Below are positions 1 through 12,300 of a stretch of DNA of 64,000 nt, one piece after another; position 1 is the stretch's first letter, and each line of letters starts with the position of its first letter. This DNA comes from Pteria penguin (lineage: Eukaryota; Mollusca; Bivalvia; Pterioida; Pteriidae). The notes under the pieces are model-generated. The model saw only the letters and a program-made list of their open reading frames with translations, did not search any database and was not told the origin of the DNA. A program made the translations under genes and the position numbers. The stretch lies in the NCBI GenBank assembly GCA_035048485.1, contig CM068592.1:34790001-34854000 (forward strand), given 5' to 3'.

Positions 1-311
1 CACAACCAAAGCCAATTTTTCTTGCATGGGAAAAAGGCCTGAAGGTGAAACTTCAAAGTCTGATGAATTTTCTGAAGTATTTAAGTACCCTACAAAAGGG
101 GACATGACTCCCTCCACAAGTCTGTCTAAATCCTGACATCCCCCCTCCAAGAGTCTACATTCTGTTTTAAACATAGTCAGCAGTTCTGATGTGACATGGG
201 CAATGCTCTCTGAATGGCACCATGAAATAATTTCTGCATGAATTTTATCTGATGCTTCTTTGTGGCATTTGTATTTGATAACCTCTAGATCATTTCCATC
301 CGGGATCTCCT
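1..311 (-). CDS. Dynamin-like gene exon 10, cut by the window edge
   Basis: Acceptor TTTTAG at 312; the exon completes residue 472 and runs open for 103 more codons to base 1. It encodes a cysteine-containing helical region (YKCHKEAS, SWCHSES, MFKTECRLLEGGC). No stop or donor is seen, so the exon continues left of the window. In related proteins a hydrophobic hairpin commonly follows, but none is visible here. Confidence 0.8.
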
Positions 312-3300
312 CTAAAACAAAGAAACAACAAAATTTACTTGGTAAAAGAAATCAAAATCTTAAACTTTAGCATGATAAAACAAGTCAATCTATATTTTGT
401 CTTTTACATTACCTTCAGAGACATATTATCTGTATCATTGTGTTACTACTATATTGCTTCTGTATTTAATTTTAACTCATTATAGACAATAGAGAATATG
501 AAATTATATGATTCTCAAGAAATGTGTTTCTTACATGTATTGTCTCAGAATTTTTGATGAAATATTATCTATAATAACAAATTCAACACTCTTTTTCCAT
601 GAATTTCCTGCCATCTGGTCTCTGTCTAGTGGTTTACAGAAAATTACAATTATTTGCAATAATTTAAATATCATAAGCAGTAATCATAAATCATCAATGG
701 ATTTTTAAAGAATTGATATATTTAGAATATAACTTGAAACATCAAAGCAAAATAATATCTACTCCCTAAATAATCTGTTGAATTATATTTGATTTTCAGG
801 AGATATATGTATCGGTAAATTTTGTATATATTACTGATATCTTTCAATATAGCAACACAAGATTTTATAGAACAAATACCCCAGGGAATATTAAATATTT
901 GATATTCTCTCATATCTGCGTATTTGATACCGAGCAGGCCCATGTAATACATCTATGTGATATTCATGTGTATTACATACCACGTGACGGCATCATGATT
1001 TCCGCACCGAACACGATGACGTCTCAATAAAACGTCAATTAAAAACTCCTTATTCTACATTGTTTTTCCGCACCGAACACGACGACGTCTCAATAAAACG
1101 TCAATTAAAAATTCCTTTTTCTACATTATTTTACATGTTTATGGCAAAGAGACTAACGTTCGCAGTTTATTCAATTAGAATAAACCATTTTCGGGGATGC
1201 TGAACACGAATATGAAAAAAATTTCCTGATTCGATAAAGTAGAATATTTTCCGATTTTATGGAAATTCAATATTCCTTCAAAAATATGAGAGAAAAATAC
1301 TCTTTTATAGGCTGCTATGAAAGATGCATCAGTTACACCCTCGGGGTCTCAAAATCATGCAAAATTCTCGGCAAGCCTCGGGCTTTACTTGATTTTGAGA
1401 CCCCTTGGGTGTAACTAATGTATATGTCCCTTATCAGTCCTAGCAAATTAAGTAATGGTAATGCAAAAGGGTGCTGTCATGTGCACACTTTTAAAGTTTG
1501 GATGCCGTGACCAAGATGTTTGACAACAAAGTCAATAAGCATCTTGGTGTTTTAAGGTAACTAAGTGTACATCCAAATTTGGTTTCAATCTAAAGTTTGG
1601 AATTCGAAAACCATGTAGAAAATCAATTCAGATGCTGAGACCGTTGCCACTGACCTAAAAATCCAGAGATGTTGAAATTTTTCTGATCCTCTCAGACATT
1701 TGGACTGACAGATTTACAAAGTCTGTCAGTCCGGAAAGAAGTCTGTCAGTCCAAACAAAATTGTATGACAATCTTTTCATTGTTTGTAAATTAAAAGCTG
1801 CCATTTTATCATTTTGTTTAAGTATCCAATCACTTTAATCCAGAGACTGTTGTTGCGTATTATACATGGGATTAGAAATTCGTTATTTTTCATCCTTCTC
1901 ACCAGGTGACCAGACTGAAGAAGAATAAGCACCCCTGTTGTGCTAGCACACCCGTGAAACAATGTATACTTCATGATCCTTTCAATTATCTCTAATCTTT
2001 TTAAACATTTGGTTTTGAGTTCGATACCCGCATACCATTAACTTTGATACGTCTGTTACGGCTAAGGTACATGTAAAGTAAGGGAAAGGTTTAAAAGTTG
2101 CCGATTTACAGAGTTATTAAGGTGTCGATTATGTCGATCATATACCATTCCGTCAGTTGTGTTTAGCGATGTTTATTTAGACGCATCGTTTAAATTGTAA
2201 TCACTTTCGCTGGAAACTTCCGGTTTTGATATAACAGTAGAATTTGATAGTACAGATAAATGACGCAGTACCTGAATATGAGCTTTGAATGCATCAATAT
2301 TGTCTAGGTGTTTTACGATCTCTTTTTACTCTCCAGAAAGTTGTATCTTATCAGTATCAAAGACTGTCAATAGATCACAGCAGGTATCAGATATTAACAA
2401 GAACACTTCACGGTCAATTAACATTCTCATTTACTAAAAGTTTGCTGCGAGTTTTGCTATCATGTTTAAATGGACAGTCATTACGCAGGCACCATTTTAT
2501 GGAAATCTTGTTCAAAATAATCATAGGTCACTAAATGTCAAAAAGAAAAAATACTGGCCAGCCAGGCTACATATTTTCAAGGTCTCACTAAAGCCAGACG
2601 TCAAAAATCGGTATCATCGGGCGTTGATCTAGTGAGTTTTAGGAATGCATATGCATAGCTGCCATGAACGCCGGTCATTTGGACCGGTGCAAACGGACAT
2701 TCTGTCGGTTATTGGAAATTTTAGTCGGTCTTGCCGACAGGACCAACGGATTTCAACATCTCTGTAAATCAATAGGCAATTTCATCTCATAATCAAGCAT
2801 GTATCTAAATTTGGTTTGAGGGTTTAAATCAAATGTATGGTACTAAATGTGCATTAAACAAACTTTCACTAAATTCAGATGGTGTTTTTGACATTTTGAC
2901 ATTTAAAATCAATAGCCAACCTCTTTCCCTAAAAGTTTTTATATAAATTTGCTTTGAATCGAAAGTATAATGTTTACGTTACCATCCTCATTAACATTTA
3001 CAACAGAATGATCTCCCTACAAGCACACCTTCAATTGCTGGTCTACATGTGTGCTAGATCTAGCTGAATCTCTTTAATGATTTAACATAAGATGCCATAA
3101 TAAGCTCTTACAGGATAAATAATGTATAAGTCTGTTTAGTTCATAGGTCATAGAATTTGTAAAATTGTCAACAAAAATTATTTCCCTTCATGCACATATT
3201 CATTTGCTGTTCTTCAATTATGTTAAGACAGACAGACAGAAAAACTATTATAGATCCCTCTGGTTTCATCCAGAGACTATTAATAACAATTGACACTACA

Positions 3301-6300
3301 ATATAACTGGATAATACACCAACATGCATACCACACATCACAGTGAAACAAAGCAAAATGTGTTTGTGAAACACTAATGCCCACAAATAGGAGCAGTAAT
3401 TTTCTTTTATAGTGAAATTTAAAAAAAAATCATTACCGTTGGATAATAAATAAAGAACATATATACCTTTTTATTCTTTAATTTGATAAGTCTTGTCACA
3501 ATTACTCTAAATTTATATAAAATATCAAATTCTAAGTGATTGATAATTGTTATATCACATCTAGAGCACTTCATTTGAAACTAAATGACCTTGACTTATT
3601 ACACTTATCATTCAAAAATGTATAAAAATTTGTGAAAAGTAGGTAAAGGTCACAAGGTTGTTTAACTTGTGAACAAAATGAAAAGCTCTATGAGTGATGT
3701 AACAAATGGAAATTAATATGATTCAAAAATATATGCCACTATGAAAGTTTGGAGGGATGGATTGACAGATTGATGGACTGATGGATAAAATAATGGATGA
3801 ATGGATAAACGGACCATCCAGACATGACAAAAACTACATGCTCTGAACTTTCCATACTGGAGCATAAAGATAGGCTATATAGACACAATTTAAAAATTCA
3901 AATTAAGCAATACATTTGAGCAAGTCAGATTGCTCATCTACAGATTAGTTCAAAGCAGATATGTGTATATGCATATTTCTTGAACTATATATTAGCTGAA
4001 CTACAGATCTTTGCCATGGCAACAGTTGATTGTAGATTACTGTATGTGCACTCATTTTAGCAGGATTTATATTCTAGTAGAGTCAGAGCTGCCCTTTGTG
4101 TGCTATTTTTGACTATACTAATTCAAATGCATTCTAACTTATCTAAGATCCCAAGGGGGACAGTCAAAGGTCATTATTCATAACTATGTATACCAGTATG
4201 TTATACAATGTATATATATATTGTATTATATTTACTTCTAATTTTTTCTCTTAAAAAATCTGCACTAAAACTAGTACACATACTGTAAAATTTGGCACAT
4301 TTCTGATTAAACTAATCAGTCTACACATAAACTACAACTCTCCAAGACAAACAATAGTGCTTAGTTGAACTCACCCCTTACATATATCTATTAACATGAA
4401 TCACAGAGAACATAACAAGAAAAATAAATGTTCCTTTCATAATATAACTTTAAAAAGACCCAACTCCCTTCTGTCAAATATCCGTACAGATGATCATTAG
4501 CGATAAAACACGCCTCCGCGGCGTTATCGCTACAAATAAATCACCCAACACTCTCGCGTAAACAGAAGCGCATATGGTTCCATGTACATTGAATATAAAA
4601 TAAAAGCTCATGTAGTATGGAAAACATTCGTCAAAAACAGTAACTAAATGAATGGAAATGTACAAATTCACGATAAATTACATGAATAATACACCCTCTT
4701 GTAAAAATGGATGCAATCGGCATTCTGTTTATTGTATGATGCTGTCCCGCCAACTGCCAGACTGGACACCATCCTGTGTGAGGGCTTCAAAGGATAATAG
4801 CTCAGCATGTATGCATCAAGATATAGTTATTACCTTTGTGATAAATATTGAGTCTTTGATAATCAAATTCATCACATTTGTCTTAAGTAATTTAGTACTA
4901 CTACAAACATAAAAAAAAAAAATCCCGTTTTATCTTGAGACCCCCTCCCCTGGTAGTACCTCATGCAAAACTACATAAACTCGGAAATACTAAATAATGG
5001 CAGGTAGCAAAGAAAATGAAGAGAAAAGGGCATTATCAATTTGTGTCACAGAATTACAAAGGGAAACAATAATGGCACTGTTCAATCACCATGAATGGAC
5101 CTTTGAAAAGGTAGATCTACCTAACAACACATTTGTTTCGCAAGATTCATTCCAGAGGAGCTTCCACATATCTCAAAATGTAGACGGAGACAAGTGCTCA
5201 TATTGCTTGTGTAGACCATGCATTACAGATGCATCAAACTGACCACTGTGGTGGCCATCCAAAAATAGTCCACCAGACACAAAAAATTATATTTTAAGGA
5301 AAGAAATTTACAAATGTTTCTGGACAATGTTATTTCACTGTCAAGTTTTCCTAGATGATTGCTATATCGACAGAAAAAGCAGGGTTCTGCAACGGGGCAC
5401 AAGAATGAAAAAACGTTGTACACCATAGGCATGATATTTTGCCAAATTGTGTGATTGACTTAGTAAGAAATTCGGATCCTAACCCAAAAATGTGCTATAC
5501 ATGCGACACATTTAATTGGAAATGAATTCGTAAATTACACTTAATGAATAACAAATCTATAATGAATATCTATATCTGGGATCATACCTGCAGTTTCAAA
5601 GGAAATTTCGTTATATATGTGGAAATGGACAAGGGATTGCACCGTAAATGTTGAGTTAGGGATGTATATTTTTACGCATGCATTTCCTGAGCCACTTTCA
5701 TTACACTTCTAGGAAAACACCGAACCTATATATATCGACAACAGCTGTCAATCGAATAGTTTGCACTCTAATTCTGAGACTGATTTCTAAAATTTCTTGT
5801 TGAATTACTCAGTGAACAACATCAATTATGAGATAAATGGAAGACACTGCAACATATTGCATGATAGAGGCTCATTGCATGCCAAAAAAAAATACAATGT
5901 CACCACGCTGATTGTTATAAATCACAAAAATGATCTGTTGAAGCGAAAGGTTGCCTACAAAATTGAAATTTCCTCCAATTTTCTGATTGGTCGCTTAATT
6001 TATACCCGCAGTTGGATCTTTAAGTATGTTACTTTAAAACTGTATCAATAAGTTGAAACTAGTATTCCCTGGGTAAATGATTCCATAAAATGCATGTATA
6101 ATATTATAGAAACATGCTTGTTTATTTTCTTTGGGTTTTTTTTAATGTCAATCAAATATCATTTCATCAATATGGAGCTGGGCATGTGCTTTAAGTGGCA
6201 GAAACAAGAGGCCCAAGTGGGCCTATATCGCTCACCTGAGTAACTAGATGATCAGTCATGCATGAAGGAAGAATTCATTTATTTTTGCATTAATGTGACT

Positions 6301-9300
6301 AAGTCAACACAGATGTTGAAAATATGTCAAATTTTATTTCAGGCTAGAATAAAAAACAACACTTTTTTGCACTTCCACTCAGATGATTTTGATATTAAGC
6401 AATTCCTTTGTCTCTGCAAGATGTCATTCAGGGCAACAAGTTAGTCATTTTCTTTAGGTGGGGCCTTTTGTTGACTGATTTCAAGTCTGGGTCATGAACA
6501 ACAATTGTTTCAAATATTGTCCAGATCTAACTTAAAATTGCCTAATTTCATATGTTGAGTGTTGAGAAACATCTAAAAACTTATTTAGATGTGTAAAGAA
6601 ATGAAAAAAAAATTTTTGACCACAGCTGGATTTGAACCGCTACTCTCCATATTTCAATTACCAAGTGGTATATGTATCATTGTGAGAACTGCTTTTTAGA
6701 CATGGTGACATTATCTGTTAACCAATTTGGATGAAATTTACCATATTGATAGAGGACCTTTAGTACTTCATGTATTCCATGTTTCATTAAAATCTTTCAT
6801 GCGGTATAACAGCAGCAGTGAAAAATGTGATTGAATTGTTCCTATACACCCTCATTTGGAAGTCTTAAAAAATTCATACAAAATCCAAAAATTGAGATAT
6901 TTACAAAATTCTTTCAAAGTAACAATCCTTACCATAATTATGATCACAATAGTCCATAAGAAATCATCATTATCAATTAACTAGGAAATAGGACACTTTT
7001 TTTTGCATTGAATCACCAAGTCCAAAGAAATGTCGAAAAAAAATTCTAAAATTTGATTTTGGAAGGGAACCAAAATGACAATACGTCTTCACTCATCCTT
7101 CTAGATCATTTCTATGCATTCTGTTTGTCTCTGTATACAGCCCGTATGAAAAAGAATATTGTTAAAGGAGGGAACTCTTTTGTGACCTACTTTTGACTAT
7201 GGTGGCGCCACCTGTAAAGAGGTCTGGACAAAAACAACAGAATTTGAAGAGGATCATAAGTGACTTATTTCTACCAAGATTTATTAAAATCCTTCAAACA
7301 GTTTTGTAGAAAAAGTTGAAAATGTGAAAAATGGCCTCCCTCCCCCCCCCCCCTTTTTTTTTGGAAGTCTTAAAGTACTTACTTCTTATGAAGTTTGGTG
7401 AAATTTTGTGCAGCGGTTCTGGAGAAGAAGTCGAAAATGTGTCAACCAATCAGAGCCAATGGCGGCCATCTTGGATCACGGATCGGCATTAAAAACACAA
7501 ACTTGGTAGAAGACTTTGAGTACTTACTTCCTATGAAGTTTGGTGAAATTCTGTGCAGCAGTTCTGGAGGAGAAGTCGAAAATGTGTCAACCAATCAGAG
7601 CCAATGGCGGCCATCTTGGATTACGGATCGGCAAAAAAAACACAAACTTGGTAGAGGACCTTGAGTACTTACTTCCTATGAAGTTTGGTGAAATTCTGTG
7701 CAGCAGTTCTGGAGGAGAAGTCGAAAATGTGTCAACCAATCAGAGCCAATGGCGGCCATCTTGGATCACGGATCGGCATAAAAAACACAAACTTTGTAGA
7801 GGACCTTGAGTACTTACTTCCTATGGAGTTTGGAGAAATTCTGAGCTACGCTCAGGTGAGCTAAAAAAGCCAGAGGACGGGATAAAATTTTCAGTCTTAG
7901 GCACTAGTACACTGACAATTCTTCCTCCAAAAGTAACAAGAAAACAAAGCACTTCCTACCTGCATTCCAGTTAAACATCCTGGTCTTGGTGTCCTCCTTA
8001 TTAAGGTGTCTGTGTAACTGTTGTGCTATATCTTCACATCTTTTTTCTGCCTCAGTCAGCAAAGTCGTTTTTACCTGTCAAATTCAGAACAAAAACATCA
8101 TAATTTACAGCGCTAATGTTCTCCTTGGACTTTCTACCCTAGGCCTGATATCAAAGATTTTCAAAAATATTCCAGTGCATGTACAGGATGTATTGATACA
8201 TGTATCAATATAAAATAGTCATAGCATACATTATGATGTCCAATGACCAGAGTTTTAGGAATGAATCAGATCTTGTTTTGTTGTGAAGGTGATCCGACTC
8301 CAATTTCCGGTTTGTGCCAATGCATTAAAAAGTTTATTGCTTTGGCTGAATTGTGTTTCGAAGTGTTTTCTGTCATGATAGCCAAAGGTAATCAACCTTT
8401 TAATCATTATGAATGAAACAATCCATGACCTAATCCCAGATCATTTGCACCACAAATGTGGGGGCTTAACCACTACGCAAAGTCTGCATCGTAACAAATT
8501 GTTGATGAATGGTATATCAATAGTATAGGCTGTAAGGTTCATTCATAGTTATAATTGAATATAACATGACTCGCAAAAAACAAACATATATACAATAATA
8601 ACAAGGGTACATCAATGTTGAAACTTCTGTACATGTAAATACTACAGTGTTTAAAGCCGCCCGTACGAAGTGACTAGACGTAATCCGGCTGGTTTTGAGG
8701 CGTAAACCAGCTGTAAACTAGACGGATGTGGTCATTACGCCTCTCTGACCAGGCGGAATTGAGCAGGACACGTAATTTTGTAAAGATTCCGTGTCTCACA
8801 CAGAGACGGAATTTCATGAAACCAGGCGTAATGATAACGACCAAGCGTAATATTAATCTTAGAATTTTCGCTACAGACGGAAATTTGGACTTAGAAATTT
8901 TTGTAGTGGGAAATGCTGTACCGAGGCGGAATAAAAACTTAGAGAAATCAACATCAACAGGCATTATTTTGATACGTGAGAATGAAGTGTATTTATGAAA
9001 CATATATATATCAAACGTCTCTATATAAAATTTGAATAAATTGTATAACTCTTTCTTTTTACATATTTTCCCATGATTGTAATATTTTCGAAGTTAAAAG
9101 ACAAAAATATGGTAACAAAATGCAAAGTTGATAACTTCGGCAAAATCGGAAAATGTTAAAAAAAAAGTTTTACATGCTGCATTTTCATTTATTCAATTAA
9201 TTGAGTAGATTTTAGAGTTTACAACTTTAATCAGCTTCCTCAACTGTCAGGTTATGGTTATGAAATTTAAGGTGAATCATGATTCATAAATAACGATCCA

Positions 9301-12300
9301 TTCACGTACCGATTCGTTGCACTTTGATTCTGAGACAGAATGTGTAAGCAGGTGATCGTCATTTTCTTCATTCTCATTATTCACTTCAATCATGCTTAGA
9401 TCAACTAAATCACTTTTCTCATCTACACATTCCAAATCATCGTTAGCAAAGACAAAATCTAAATCTTCTATTTCATTATCCTTTTTCGAATCAGAATTAT
9501 ACCTTTTTTCTCAGTTTTGGTGTATTCATCGTGTGTCGAAAACTGACAACTAAATCTCTTCGAAACTTCAGAGAAATATAGATAGGGCACAAATAGGTCA
9601 GTTCCCGATTTATCGATCTGTTTTGTAGTTCTCGTGATCAAGTAATCATGACCCGAAATTTTCTTTAACTTAATATTGATATTGTTCAATTAACTCAGTA
9701 TAAACATACTAAACTTTTTTCGATGAAAAATATCAATACCATTATATTTACATATGCGTAATCAAATCTCCTTGTTGGCCTCATCATTAGCAGCATGGGG
9801 CGTTGAAACATGATATGAAAATCTGGGATTCCCGGCAGAGGTTACGCTTACATTAGGCGCGCAGTCTTATAACGTAAGTTCTCCTGTTACTCGTTTGAAT
9901 TTTTACTTTGAGTTCGTCAAAACTCGGACATTGAGAAGCACCATGTTTGCTTGCAATTTTTCATGGAAGATGCAACTTTTAAGTGTTGTTGGACAAAACA
10001 ACATGGGATTGGTGTTAAACGGCAGCTTCGAAGTAAAGGAAACCGTGACAGAGATATCATGGGGAAAGAACTGAGATATATAACGGGGTCATTGTTCGTT
10101 CAGGGTAAGTTGTTTTTAGAAATTTATACTTTAGTTTAAAATTTCCATTAAAAACTATGGTAACAATCCAGGTGTTTTCCGACATTTGACATTTTTGTTC
10201 TAGCTAACTTGACAGAAACTTTCTGTACATGTACTTGTGAATTCATTTAACGAGTAAAGTAATGTATATCCGAATCAGGCCAGGGACGTATATAACACAA
10301 TATACGTCCCTGTCCGAATCAATTCCATACTTGTACTAGTACAGTAATGCTGTTAAATTGATTTTGATAAATTCATAGACTAAGCCGTTTCTTCTTACAA
10401 ATTGTAATTATGAAATTAATTTACAAATAGATATTTCATATATTGTATATTTTATTTTATCTAGTCTTGCAATTTGAATTTTTATCACGTGACAAACGTA
10501 CACTCGACTTTTACGAGACTTCGCGATAAACATGATGGCTGCGCCCATGGGATTGTAAACATTTCGTTTCCACGGCCTTCCATTATTTAATCTATCAAGT
10601 AAGGAATCGACTTTGATTTATTAATGAATTATATTCAGTTTCAATTACTGATACAGTTTGTGGTTTGATAATATTAACGCCATGATGTGCGTTACCTGGC
10701 ACCAGTGCACCACCTGACTTAGCCAATGGCTGGCTATGGTTACTGCATATACTGTATCATGGCGCACTGGCGGATCCAGGATTATCCGAAAAGGGGGCCC
10801 ACACCTGTATTATCCAAACTACAAAGAGCTGGAGTGGGGTATTCCAGTGGTATGGGACTCGCGTAATGATCAGGAGATTCATGTTGTATCTGCATTGGTC
10901 ATGACCAGTGGCGGATCCAGGATTTCCGAAAAAGGGGGGGGGGGCTGCATGGGTATTAGCCAAACTTCATGGCCATTTTTGGTGCAAAATCTGGATTTTT
11001 ACCAGTAAATATGTGACCAAAAGGGGGGGGGGGCCTCTAAATCCGCCACTGATGACAGTATCAGACGGTAAAAACCGAGGCCCTGTGTCATGGTCGGTAT
11101 GGTACATAAAAGACCCCTTATTGCTTCGGGTGGGTCCTTTGTAAAATTCAATATTTGTATGCAATTCATCAGTCAGATGCCGTCACCAAATACGCACATT
11201 AATTAATCATAAGTGTGAAGTTGAACAATAATCAATCAATCAATCACAGTCCCTAACTGCTTCTGATTGGTCTGACTTTCAGTTATAAAATTTATGTGCA
11301 CTACAGTTCAGACTGATGATGTCTCCAAATATGTTAAATAATTGTAGCAGTAGTGTTTTTACAAAAATTGACATTGATGCAAGCAATTTATTCGTTTATT
11401 TGCAGATTCCAAAAGAGCCACTTCTGAAAACATATGAGATGTTCTCATTAGTCTGGACAAAATTAGAAGTTCAACTGCTGCTGCAAGGAAATCTAGCAAA
11501 CCAGGATATACCCTATGCTATAATTTATTAGTGGGGGTATTCAGCATTAAAGAAATGGCAAATACTAGAGTAGAGGCCAGGGACTAACTAAACAGAAAGG
11601 AGATAATCTTCCAATTTTGTCAAAAAACTAAAATTGCATCTGTAAAAGGTAAGAAAACTGTTACATTAAAGAAGCTTTTTATGAAAAATCTAAATTTTTG
11701 AAATAAATTCTTAATATTCAAGCTCTGAAAGCAATTGTTTTTGGAGAAAATCATTATGTACATTTAAATGGTCTATTTATATTATATCTGCAGGCTTCTG
11801 TGTCCACTCAGGTGTAAACAGAATGAGAAGCCCATTCCTGGAGAAAGTGAAATGAACAATGCTATTACTGAACAAGTGTCACATGCAAGGAAGAAGTTGA
11901 AAAAAAATGAGAAACTTTTCACATTAATTAATCAAAGTGTTTCTTAGTTTAAGACAAAATGCATTTTATGACTTTTACATCTACTCTTAACTATTATCAG
12001 AAATTCTTTTATAAAATTCAAAACAGGAAATGTGGTTTTGTTTCTTTTCAACCTTTTATGCAAGATTACAGACTGTTTCTTCAAATTACGCCTGGTTTCT
12101 AATACGCCTGGTCACTAATATGCCTCTTATTGTACAAATTACGCCTGGTCATTGAACAAGAATAATTTCTATATACGCCTGGTTTTTTCTAGCCAGGCGG
12201 ACTAATTTGCATATTTGGGACAAAATTACGCCTGGATTCCGCCTAATTTTCCGCTTGGTTCTTGTATTGGGTGTAATAGAGTAAGTTCCACCTGGTTTAC

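Noticed and set aside
7395..7809. Two overlapping 89-codon ORFs
   Set aside because: Products of the 145-bp tandem repeat in a foldback element.
8674..9003. 109-codon minus ORF and 90-codon plus ORF on the same bases
   Set aside because: They lie in the sub-terminal repeats of the 3.7-kb element; repeated GGCGTAA text explains both.
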